NCBI GenBank assembly: GCA_027460605.1
Contig: JAPZAN010000109.1
Coordinates: 1-26,567, forward strand
DNA from: Candidatus Methanoperedens sp.
GTDB taxonomy: Archaea > Halobacteriota > Methanosarcinia > Methanosarcinales > Methanoperedenaceae
Reading direction: 5' to 3'
DNA length: 26,567 nt
The translations under genes were made by a program, and so were the position numbers. The notes below the pieces were generated by a model. That model was not told the origin of the DNA and did not search any database. It saw only the letters and a program-made list of their open reading frames with translations. The number at the start of each line of letters is the position of its first letter. Position 1 is the first letter of the stretch. Positions 20,295 through 26,567 of the stretch are shown here, piece after piece.

Positions 20295-20588
20295 ATGAAA
20301 ATAAAAGTGAATTATGATTTTACCCAGCAGGAACTGGTCGGCGGAACAGATATCTTTGAAATTGCAGATGGAATTAAACTTGGAGAATTGTTGCGGATAA
20401 TAGATGCCAGGATTATTGAAGCAGGAAAAAAGAAGGATATAGATACGGCTTATAAGACCACGCTTGTCAATGACCGGTTGAATGGATGTGTGGTTTTTAT
20501 TAATGGTTCGGCGCCGGAAAATATGCTGGAACAATTGCTTCATGACGGGGATGCTGTTGAATTTGTTTATGGGTTCTGCGGAGGATAA
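20295..20588 (+). CDS. MoaD/ThiS-like ubiquitin-fold protein
   Basis: The protein has 97 residues ending GFCGG. A beta-grasp layout is visible: MKIKVNYDF, LGELLRIIDARI, TTLVNDRL, GCVVFINGS, and LLHDGDAVEFVYGFCGG. The closing D.V.F.....GG is the hallmark of MoaD, ThiS and archaeal SAMP modifiers, whose C-terminal Gly-Gly is adenylated and then carries sulfur or is joined to a protein lysine. A free Cys next to the GG is unusual. No E1-like enzyme or MoaE is in the window. Sulfur transfer for molybdopterin or a modifier role are both open. It is two bases from its neighbours on each side. Confidence 0.8.
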   Translation: MKIKVNYDFTQQELVGGTDIFEIADGIKLGELLRIIDARIIEAGKKKDIDTAYKTTLVNDRLNGCVVFINGSAPENMLEQLLHDGDAVEFVYGFCGG

Positions 20589-20590
20589 TA

Positions 20591-21430
20591 ATGAGCGGAT
20601 TGATTGATTTCATAAACCGGAATTTTATTGATGGCATCATCAATGATACGAGTTATAACCATTTTGACATGGTCACGTATGTCATAATTCTATTTGCAGG
20701 TGTCTTTGCTATTCTAAAACTATTGAATAAACTGCGAATCAAAGTAGATGAGGATTTTGTCATCGCTACGATTCCTTATATTTTCATGGGTTCTGTATTC
20801 AGGGTAATCGAGGATGCAGGTCTCCTTAAGCCGCCAGTTAAATATTTTTTCATCACGCCGCTTATTTACTTCGTCATCTTTGCAATATGTTTTGGGTCTC
20901 TTCTCATCACAAGATATCTTGAGAAGCTCAAGAAAATAAGAAACTACATTCGTGTATATGCAACTGCCGGGATCGTTTTATCGCTGGCAGGAGTTGCTAT
21001 CATCGTTTATTATAGTTCTTTTAATTGGAATCTCGGTATTCTTGTATACAGTCTTGTGCCTGCTATAACATTGACAGAAATCGTCAAAAGAGTATCGCCT
21101 GCTATCGGCATGACATATCTTCGAAGCAGGATGTATTCGTTCGTGATATTTTCATTTTTGCTCGATTCGTTTACTACATATATAGGTGTGGATCTACTGG
21201 GCTACACCAACAAACATCCTTTCAGTTCTCTCCTGACTTCCATTTTTGGAACAGGAGCTGTACTGATTCCTTTGTCTTTGATTCTGGTCTTATTGATAAT
21301 TTTTTTGCTTGAGAAAGATTCAAATAAGGATAAAAAAGAGGATGAGAAGTATATGATGACATTAACGTTGATAGTTCTTGGTTTCTCCATGGGTGCAAGG
21401 AATCTGGTGGCGATGGCATTTGGAGTTTAG
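20591..21430 (+). CDS. DUF63 family archaeal membrane protein
   Basis: The protein has 279 residues with about eight hydrophobic stretches. DFVIATIPYIFMGSVFRVIE, followed by DAG, is characteristic of the archaeal DUF63 membrane family; later motifs are FFLLDSFTTYIGV-like (SFLLDSFTTY) and GFSMGARNLVAMAFGV at the end. The function is unknown; conserved Arg, Glu and Asp within helices suggest a transport or enzymatic site. The ribosome site GGAGG lies in the MoaD gene's last codons. Its stop shares bases with the stop of the convergent gene (TTAG at 21427-21430). Confidence 0.85.
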   Translation: MSGLIDFINRNFIDGIINDTSYNHFDMVTYVIILFAGVFAILKLLNKLRIKVDEDFVIATIPYIFMGSVFRVIEDAGLLKPPVKYFFITPLIYFVIFAICFGSLLITRYLEKLKKIRNYIRVYATAGIVLSLAGVAIIVYYSSFNWNLGILVYSLVPAITLTEIVKRVSPAIGMTYLRSRMYSFVIFSFLLDSFTTYIGVDLLGYTNKHPFSSLLTSIFGTGAVLIPLSLILVLLIIFLLEKDSNKDKKEDEKYMMTLTLIVLGFSMGARNLVAMAFGV

Positions 21431-22824
21431 TGTTTATGCATTATCGGCTGCCCGAGTATCCATAGATTGAACACGAAAATGATGAGAACAAAGACCAGTA
21501 CAGGGAAATAAGCTGAATCATTTCCGCGGAATATCCGTCTGGAAATATTTTTGCCGATTGAAATCGAGAATCCCAATCCAATAAGCATCAACAGCCACTG
21601 GATTAAAAGAATGTTGTTACTGCCAAGAAGTGGGGCAGGCATATATCCTGAAGTCCCAAATATATTCCACCCAAAGCCAAATGGATCCGAAAGGACAGGA
21701 ATGATCCCAGTCCCTTCTTCCAGTAAATGGCGGAGGTTATGGGATAAATGCATCAGCAACCCCAGAGGAATTATGGAGTAAGCATAGCCGGTGAAGATGT
21801 CTTTAAACGATGTTTTTCGATTGAACAATTTTGAAACAGCGATGACTATTGAATAAATCAGAATGGGGATTACCGCCGAAGTAATGAATAAAACGAATCG
21901 AACAGTATCGTAACTGGTGCCAGTATAGATCATTAAATCCCGTGTAAAAACAGCCCATGGCCGTATCATGATTAATGTCTGGAATATAGTCACTCCCAGG
22001 AGCATCAATATGAATAGTGATTCATCCATCCGGGTCTTTGTCAAATTCAAAAAATCTCCTGCAAAGGAACGAAGATTAAAGGAGATGTTATTCCTGTGGC
22101 AGGTTTTTACGCATTCTGTACAGAGAACACAATGAGTGTTTTTCTCCATGGTTCCAGGATATTCAAATACCGGGCATGCATATCCATTTTCATTTCCTGA
22201 TATGCAGTATTTTTCTTTGCAGGTTTTACATGTTTCCTTTTCTTTTGCCCTCAATTCAAAAGGAGCAAACATCGAATATAACCCTATTAATCCTGTTATG
22301 GGGCATACATACCTGCAAAATGAACGGCGCTCGAATAGGATTGATACGATGACAACCATACCGAGCAAAGCCACAATAAAGTATGAAGTGAAGAGAGGGC
22401 TGTTTACCAGATTGAACTGGAAATCCGCCAAGGTAATGACAAGAAAAAACACAGCAGCCAGAGAAAGGTTCCTGAATTTTACAGGCCATTTTCTGTTCAA
22501 ACTGAATGTATCATTTGCCTTTTTATAAAATGTCTGGCGCTGTACCCAATCCCCGATTGCTCCGAACGGGCACATAAAACACCATACTCTTCCCGCAAAT
22601 GCCAGGCTTATTAAAAGAAGCGACCACCAGATAACCCAGATTGAAATGGTTGTAAGGCTCTTGTTGCTGTTCTGGATCCCGAAAAAGCCTGCAAATACCA
22701 CTATAACTAAAAGCAGAAATGCTGGAAGTTGAAAGAGAAACTGGGTTTTGCGGTTCTTGAAAATGTATCTTATAGATTCATCATCGAGCAGGTCGTATCT
22801 ATCTGGTTTATCTTCGCTTTTCAT
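21427..22824 (-). CDS. NosR/NapH-like polytopic 4Fe-4S membrane protein
   Basis: The protein has 465 residues with about ten helices. Two membrane Cys motifs (CFMCPFGAIGDW, Cys82/Cys85; CRYVCPITG, Cys170/Cys174) are the NosR/NapH/CcoG-family pattern. A cytosolic ferredoxin-like part follows, with Cys199, Cys202, Cys207 and Cys217, then CVLCTECVKTC (Cys232, 235, 238, 242), one clear 4Fe-4S site and one atypical one. Such proteins pass electrons between quinol or ferredoxin pools and extracytoplasmic acceptors, or to copper enzyme maturation. Here no copper enzyme is adjacent. The gene overlaps the upstream propeller gene by 17 bases, so the two are probably co-translated and functionally linked. 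Confidence 0.87.
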   Translation of the reverse strand: MKSEDKPDRYDLLDDESIRYIFKNRKTQFLFQLPAFLLLVIVVFAGFFGIQNSNKSLTTISIWVIWWSLLLISLAFAGRVWCFMCPFGAIGDWVQRQTFYKKANDTFSLNRKWPVKFRNLSLAAVFFLVITLADFQFNLVNSPLFTSYFIVALLGMVVIVSILFERRSFCRYVCPITGLIGLYSMFAPFELRAKEKETCKTCKEKYCISGNENGYACPVFEYPGTMEKNTHCVLCTECVKTCHRNNISFNLRSFAGDFLNLTKTRMDESLFILMLLGVTIFQTLIMIRPWAVFTRDLMIYTGTSYDTVRFVLFITSAVIPILIYSIVIAVSKLFNRKTSFKDIFTGYAYSIIPLGLLMHLSHNLRHLLEEGTGIIPVLSDPFGFGWNIFGTSGYMPAPLLGSNNILLIQWLLMLIGLGFSISIGKNISRRIFRGNDSAYFPVLVFVLIIFVFNLWILGQPIMHKH

Positions 22825-24184
22825 TTCTCATTTTTCCCCTTAAGAAACTCACAAGTACAATGGAGAATATAACAGAGCCAAGCACTGAACCCAAAAACAC
22901 CAGGTTTGGTTTTGTAAAAGAGTCTGTTAAATCGTCATTTACTTTTACATTCCTGCTGAATTCCCAGTTTTTACTATTGTATTTTCCATGTGAAAAATAT
23001 ATGTCGCCGCCGTCAGTTCCCGTCTTTTCTGCCTGCCATATAGTGTAGATATTGTCTTGCGATATCTCTATCTGGGGATCGTAGTGCTTGCCACCAATAT
23101 CGTTTACTTTAATGTTTTTGCTGAACTCAAAACTGCCATTCCTCCTCATGCCTTTTGAAAAATAGATGTTTGACGTGCCATCCCTTTCATCTTCCCAGAC
23201 GGCAAAAATTTCTCCCCCTCTAACCGCTATATCAGGATGCATCTGACTGCTATTCCCAATATCGTCATTTACCCTGATGTCACCATCAAATCTCCAGCTG
23301 TCATTTTCTAACCAGCCTGTTGAGAAGTATATATCAAAATCTTTATTCCTGTCATCGTACCATGCAATATACGCCCTTCCGTTATCAAATGCCAGTGAAG
23401 GAGTATAATGGGATACATTTGTGGAATCATCATTCACCATTACATTCTTGCTAAATTGCCAGATTTCGTTTTCTTTTATTCCATGTGAAAAATAAATATC
23501 ATAATTGCCATTCCTCGCATCCAGCCATGCAATACACACATTTTTTTCATCATCCACAGCAAGCGATGGGGCATAGTGCCAGTTGCCTGAAGGGTCATCG
23601 TTGACTCGTATTGTCTTCCCGAACCTGTAAACACCATTAACAGGATACCCTTCTGTGAAATCAATATCCCAGTTCTTTTTATTCATCATCGCTAGGTATA
23701 TAGTTCCATTCAGAACCGAAATAGACGGCAGCACCTGGCTTCCCGTCTCTGCTACAACTGGCAAATCTTTTTTGAACTTGATATTGTTTTTTTCGGCTGT
23801 TGAAAAATAGAGTTCTTCAAACCCGAATCTGTCATCCTCCCATGCAACATAGAGGTTATTGTTATCAACCGCTATCGAAGGAGAACCATGTCCTGTAGTT
23901 CCCTTGATTTCATTAATCCTGATATTTTTGTCAAAAACCCAGCCGTCCTGAAAACTTCCTTTTGAAAGGAATACGTCCCCTGATTTATGAGGCTGGTTAT
24001 TCATTATCCGTGTATAATTGCCGTTTCTTTCATCGGCCCAGACAACATATACTGTGTTGTTATCAGCAGCTAAAGACGGGAACCACTGGAGAGAATTGTT
24101 CTGTTTCCCTGCACCTCCTTGAAAATTGAAGTTCAAAGCTATAATGGCTATTATAAAAACCAGGAACATACGTTTTTGTTTCAT
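22808..24184 (-). CDS. Anchored seven-repeat propeller protein
   Basis: The protein has 458 residues with a signal peptide (to about residue 26) and a C-terminal membrane helix (about 434-452). Between them are seven repeats of about 50 residues, each with PS(I/L)A.D...(V/I)YVAW.D.R.G...IYFS.G...W.F.K.I.VND. Variants at repeats 3 and 7 lack the Trp-Asp-Arg core (AMMNKKN, IWQAEKT). The DxRxG...DIYFS pattern is a sialidase/BNR-like beta-propeller blade; no catalytic set of a sialidase is visible, so a binding or scaffold role is more likely. It is the first gene of the minus-strand pair with the NosR/NapH-like protein. Function unknown. Confidence 0.8.
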   Translation of the reverse strand: MKQKRMFLVFIIAIIALNFNFQGGAGKQNNSLQWFPSLAADNNTVYVVWADERNGNYTRIMNNQPHKSGDVFLSKGSFQDGWVFDKNIRINEIKGTTGHGSPSIAVDNNNLYVAWEDDRFGFEELYFSTAEKNNIKFKKDLPVVAETGSQVLPSISVLNGTIYLAMMNKKNWDIDFTEGYPVNGVYRFGKTIRVNDDPSGNWHYAPSLAVDDEKNVCIAWLDARNGNYDIYFSHGIKENEIWQFSKNVMVNDDSTNVSHYTPSLAFDNGRAYIAWYDDRNKDFDIYFSTGWLENDSWRFDGDIRVNDDIGNSSQMHPDIAVRGGEIFAVWEDERDGTSNIYFSKGMRRNGSFEFSKNIKVNDIGGKHYDPQIEISQDNIYTIWQAEKTGTDGGDIYFSHGKYNSKNWEFSRNVKVNDDLTDSFTKPNLVFLGSVLGSVIFSIVLVSFLRGKMRNEKRR

Positions 24185-24235
24185 TTTTAAATTATTTATA
24201 TCACCTATCAGTTTAAGGGTTTTCGGTTTACAAAA

Positions 24236-24868
24236 TTAAAGAGCTTTTCTTGCCCTGTACAGGGATAGCGTACCGAACGGCGTCATAAATCTGTCTGTCT
24301 CTTCGACCCGCTCAAAACCAGCATTCTGGAACATCTCAGGCAGCAAACCATTTATGTTATCTCTTGTTTCTTCAAGATGCCGGAATATCAGGGATATCAA
24401 ATACATCAGTGCATTATGTGGTTTCCCAAAGTCAGCGACATGCAATTCTCCCCCAGACCGCAGAACCCTGAATATCTCTTTAAATGTGCGGGCTTTGTTT
24501 TCCCGGGTCAGATGATGAAATACCAGGCTTGAAAATACCCGGTCAAAAGAGTGGTCAGGATACGGCAATTCAAATGACATCCCGGGGTCAAGAGCAATAT
24601 CAAGACCCGCCTTTTCGACTTTTGCCTTTGCTATCTCAAGAATTTTTGGGTCTCCGTCAAGCCCGGTCACTTCGGCGCCTGGATAAGCTTTCTTTATGAG
24701 AATGGTCAGCGTTGCAGTACCGCAGCCGATGTCGAGTACCCGATAACCGTTTTTGATATTTGCCTGTTCAACCAAAGTCCGCTTGAAGGTGGATTCGCGC
24801 ATCAACAGCATCACAGGGTCGTATAGAGGGGTAAGCCATCCTAAATTGAGCGCTGGGATGTATTTCAT
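24236..24868 (-). CDS. Class I SAM-dependent methyltransferase
   Basis: The protein has 210 residues. The SAM site is clear: RVLDIGCGTATLTILIKKAY (about residues 45-64), LDGDPKIL, and LPYPDHSFDRVFSSLVFHHL. GGELHVADFG and F...RF(M)TPFGT near the end complete the fold; the domain resembles UbiE/arsenite-type methyltransferases. The ATG at 24868 gives a normal N-terminus (MKYIPALNLGW), four bases after the regulator's stop; an earlier start would lie inside that gene. Co-transcription with an Lrp-TRASH metal regulator hints at metalloid or quinone/heme chemistry, but the substrate is not known. Confidence 0.85.
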   Translation of the reverse strand: MKYIPALNLGWLTPLYDPVMLLMRESTFKRTLVEQANIKNGYRVLDIGCGTATLTILIKKAYPGAEVTGLDGDPKILEIAKAKVEKAGLDIALDPGMSFELPYPDHSFDRVFSSLVFHHLTRENKARTFKEIFRVLRSGGELHVADFGKPHNALMYLISLIFRHLEETRDNINGLLPEMFQNAGFERVEETDRFMTPFGTLSLYRARKAL

Positions 24869-24872
24869 GCAA

Positions 24873-25472
24873 TTAAGCCTTGGCGAGCAGTTTATTGTAT
24901 TTCTTTTCAAACTCGCCCTGGCATGTGGTGCAGCAAAAGAAGTAGTCTCTGTCATCGAATTTCTTTCTGACCGTGTCCCCTGTCACTTTCCTGTTGCAAT
25001 AAGCACAGGTTAATGTTATACTGGAAGAAGCTAGCGGTATGGTTGTGTCTTTTCTAAATGGGGCTTTTACGGATATAACGCGGATATTGTTTACATCCGT
25101 GAGGTTTATCCTGTCCTGAATTGCCTGGATGTGCTGCATATCCCCTGCTATTCTCGATATTATAGCCGTGTCAGAATCAGATGTCACGTACAGTTCTTTT
25201 ACCTCTTCCATCTCCAGTAGTTCTTTGGCTATTCTATTAATTGCACTTGGCCGCGCATTTACAAGAAGTATTGCCTCCGCTATACCGAGTTTGGTATTAT
25301 CGATATCTATTGTAAACTTCATTATTATACCGAGTTCAAGCAACCTGTCCACCCGGCTCTTGATTGTAGGTACGCTTGTCAGGCAAGCTTTCGCTATCTC
25401 CTGGAACGACTTCCTGCTGTTGCCCTGCAGATGGGTTAATATCTTGATATCGAGATTGTCCAGTTCTACCAT
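24873..25472 (-). CDS. Lrp/AsnC-family regulator with C-terminal TRASH metal-sensing domain
   Basis: The protein has 199 residues. The N-terminal winged helix is LDNLDIKILTHLQGNSRKSF, followed by EIA, TSVPTIKSRVDRLLELGII; an Lrp ligand-binding-like domain spans about 60-145. The C-terminus is a TRASH domain: CAYCNRK (Cys156, Cys159), then DYFFCCTTCQGEF (Cys180, 181, 184). Lrp-TRASH proteins are known archaeal copper-responsive regulators, for example in Halobacterium and Sulfolobus. Its own start is seven bases from a 17-bp palindrome repeated before three other operons, which implies autoregulation and a regulon. The ATG at 25472 is chosen because the next ATG upstream lies in the operator region. 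Confidence 0.9.
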   Translation of the reverse strand: MVELDNLDIKILTHLQGNSRKSFQEIAKACLTSVPTIKSRVDRLLELGIIMKFTIDIDNTKLGIAEAILLVNARPSAINRIAKELLEMEEVKELYVTSDSDTAIISRIAGDMQHIQAIQDRINLTDVNNIRVISVKAPFRKDTTIPLASSSITLTCAYCNRKVTGDTVRKKFDDRDYFFCCTTCQGEFEKKYNKLLAKA

Positions 25473-25479
25473 TATATAC

Positions 25480-25496
25480 TTTACAGGCAGTGTAAA
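25480..25496. promoter_or_regulatory. Palindromic operator TTTACA-N5-TGTAAA (Lrp-TRASH gene)
   Basis: TTTACAGGCAGTGTAAA (plus strand) is a perfect copy of the palindrome. It lies between the regulator's start codon (25472) and a TTAAAC TATA-like element upstream, at the expected transcription start. This fits autorepression. Confidence 0.7.
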
Positions 25497-25525
25497 CATA
25501 AGTACTTTATGGTTTAAGGCTAATT

Positions 25526-26221
25526 TCACAAATTCGTAGTGAGTTTGATAGAAGCAATCTCACCAGCCAATTTCTCATTTTCCATGCGTAATATAATCAG
25601 CGATGTCAGAAGAAGAATAAATGCAACAATGTTCAAAAGAACCGTGCCTATCACCACATCCCCGCTGATGCCCCCTCCTCCAGGACCTACCACAACCGGG
25701 TGAACCGTAGCTCTATTCCACAGCCTGATGGACAGGAAACTTAATGGTACACTTATAAAACCAAAAATGCCAAAAACGGCAGAAAGCCTTGCACGTTTCT
25801 CAGGTTCATCTATGGATTTTCTCACCATAAGATAAGATAAGTAAGTTAAAAAAAGAACAAGCGATGTATTCAACCTGACATCCCATGTTACCCAGTACTG
25901 GCCCCATGCAGACCTTGCCCAGAGCGAGCCGGTAATAAGAGTAAGGATTGCGAATATAACCCCGGCTTCTGATGCAGAAACTGCTCTCGTATCCCATATT
26001 TCCCGCTTTGTTCGAAGATACATTATACCAGAAACAAATACAATGGCGAAAGCCAGATACGCCGTGATAGCTATTGGAACATGAAAATAGAATATCTTGA
26101 AATTTATGGGATTGCCTCCGGCATCCATCGGATCAACGGGAATCGGGGCAATGAAAAATATCATGTAGACTGAAACAACCATCGCAACGATTGTTAATGA
26201 AAAAAGTATTTTCTTAAACAT
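25526..26221 (-). CDS. ccmC: Heme exporter/handler CcmC
   Basis: CcmC loads heme onto CcmE during cytochrome c maturation. This 231-residue protein has six helices and the CcmC-type WWD domain WGQYWVTWDVRLN (about residues 108-122), with FHVP (His near residue 47) and an HP motif (TVHPVVV) for the two heme-ligand histidines. A Gly-rich loop (VGPGGGGISGDV) follows. The ATG at 26221 has AGGAG upstream; the ATG at 26242 is weaker. It lies next to the regulator, 18 kb from ccmE/ccmF. No ccmA or ccmB is present in the window. Confidence 0.94.
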   Translation of the reverse strand: MFKKILFSLTIVAMVVSVYMIFFIAPIPVDPMDAGGNPINFKIFYFHVPIAITAYLAFAIVFVSGIMYLRTKREIWDTRAVSASEAGVIFAILTLITGSLWARSAWGQYWVTWDVRLNTSLVLFLTYLSYLMVRKSIDEPEKRARLSAVFGIFGFISVPLSFLSIRLWNRATVHPVVVGPGGGGISGDVVIGTVLLNIVAFILLLTSLIILRMENEKLAGEIASIKLTTNL

Positions 26222-26423
26222 ACTTGAGCATCTCCTGCGCATCGATAATTTCCCATAATGCCATATTGTTCTGTTTTATCGCTATATTAATTTCCATTTA
26301 CAAAAATGAAAAATATTCTTTAAATTTTTATGTTTTTTAAGCACAAACCACTTAAATCATTTAAACTGTTTCATAAATAGGTGAAAAGGTAAAACTTTTA
26401 CTTATTTACCCTGTCGGAGAATT
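26222..26423. promoter_or_regulatory. Divergent promoter region between ccmC and the last operon
   Basis: The interval is AT-rich. Reading toward ccmC, an AAATTTAAAG TATA-like box and one TGTAAA half-site are visible; there is no full 17-bp palindrome. Reading rightward, AAACCACTTAAATC and TTTAAAC precede the gene at 26424. GGTAAA (26390-26395) and TTTACC (26405-26410) form an imperfectly spaced inverted repeat. No gene is seen. Confidence 0.4.
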
Positions 26424-26480
26424 ATGAAAGATAAAATCAACATCACTGTTTCGAGGAGATCTGCTTGGATTCTATCATAG
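26424..26480 (+). CDS. Possible 18-residue leader peptide
   Basis: GGAG precedes an ATG at 26424, and the frame runs to a TAG at 26478-26480. It overlaps the TTG start of the next gene in another frame. The peptide (MKDKINITVSRRSAWILS) matches nothing I recognise. It may be a translational leader or chance. Confidence 0.25.
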   Translation: MKDKINITVSRRSAWILS

Positions 26481-26567
26481 TAATAAGAATTTATTATATC
26501 TCACTGGTTTTTTCCTTGATAATTGCAGCCATCGGGGTATATATTTCCCTCAAGAGCTGGATACGTC
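26465..26567 (+). CDS. N-terminus of a membrane protein (partial)
   Basis: GAGGAG six bases upstream supports a TTG start at 26465. The visible 34 residues (DSIIVIRIYYISLVFSLIIA and then VYISLKSWIR) form one hydrophobic helix. The gene continues past the window edge, so its identity cannot be judged. Confidence 0.5.
   Translation, partial: MDSIIVIRIYYISLVFSLIIAAIGVYISLKSWIR

Noticed and set aside
22808..24184. Calling the propeller protein a sialidase
   Set aside because: The blades resemble the family, but no catalytic Arg triad or Asp/Tyr pair can be assigned.
1..26567. CRISPR array, tRNA, rRNA, insertion sequence or prophage
   Set aside because: No regularly spaced repeats, cloverleaf, rRNA-like sequence, transposase or integrase was seen by reading.
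1..26567. Borg-type extrachromosomal element
   Set aside because: The gene content resembles Methanoperedens, but no tandem direct-repeat arrays or terminal inverted repeats are visible, so a chromosomal origin is the simpler reading.

Overview
The window looks archaeal and is most consistent with a cytochrome-c-rich, anaerobic methane-oxidising euryarchaeon of the Methanosarcinales ('Ca. Methanoperedens'-like). This is inferred from gene content, not from any search. Supporting signs are TATA/BRE-type promoters, GGTG-type ribosome sites, a Cys-type CcmE (CxxxY), an Lrp regulator fused to a TRASH metal domain, an archaeosortase with a PGF-CTERM-like substrate, a geranylgeranyl-reductase-family flavoprotein and a DUF63 protein. 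The theme is extracytoplasmic redox and metal handling: cytochrome c maturation, thiol-disulfide exchange, and Cys/Met/His-rich proteins that plausibly bind copper.

Layout: (1) 1-789: the tail of a small membrane protein, then a Cys-rich membrane mini-protein and a Met-rich secreted protein. (2) 790-1436: no intact gene; it holds relics of a CcsA-like protein, a duplicated promoter and a possible small RNA. (3) 1437-8518: a tight operon of ccmE, ccmF, a short ccmH-like gene, a large exported protein that appears broken, a second ccmH, an exported protein fused to a cupredoxin, a ccdA-like gene and a PCYCGC-motif protein. (4) 8576-12214: a broken YHS gene followed by small membrane, lipoprotein and anchored proteins, including three tandem paralogues, ending in an ICMT-like methyltransferase. 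(5) 12192-14583: a small membrane protein, a YHS mini-gene and a reductase-methyltransferase fusion. (6) 14807-18817: a Cys-rich micro-ORF, another YHS gene, a PGF-CTERM protein and a MacB/LolCDE-type ABC exporter with a damaged permease-ATPase junction. (7) 18900-21430: a second copy of the Cys-rich/Met-rich pair, archaeosortase, a MoaD-like protein and DUF63. (8) Minus strand 21427-26221: a NosR/NapH-like ferredoxin membrane protein, a seven-repeat propeller protein, a SAM methyltransferase, the Lrp-TRASH regulator and ccmC. The window ends in the start of an unknown membrane protein.

The most interesting signal is a shared 17-bp palindrome, TTTACA-N5-TGTAAA. It lies just upstream of ccmE (1394-1410), the 8.5-12.2 kb operon (8528-8544, one mismatch), the 18.9-21.4 kb operon (18863-18879) and the Lrp-TRASH gene itself (25480-25496). 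This suggests one metal-sensing, autoregulated regulon tying cytochrome c maturation to Cys/Met/His-rich and YHS proteins. A second theme is repeated small lesions at gene junctions (about 5.1, 8.63, 10.99 and 18.17 kb), each removing the end of one coding segment and/or the start of the next. Either the locus is decaying or rearranging, or the assembly has local collapses.
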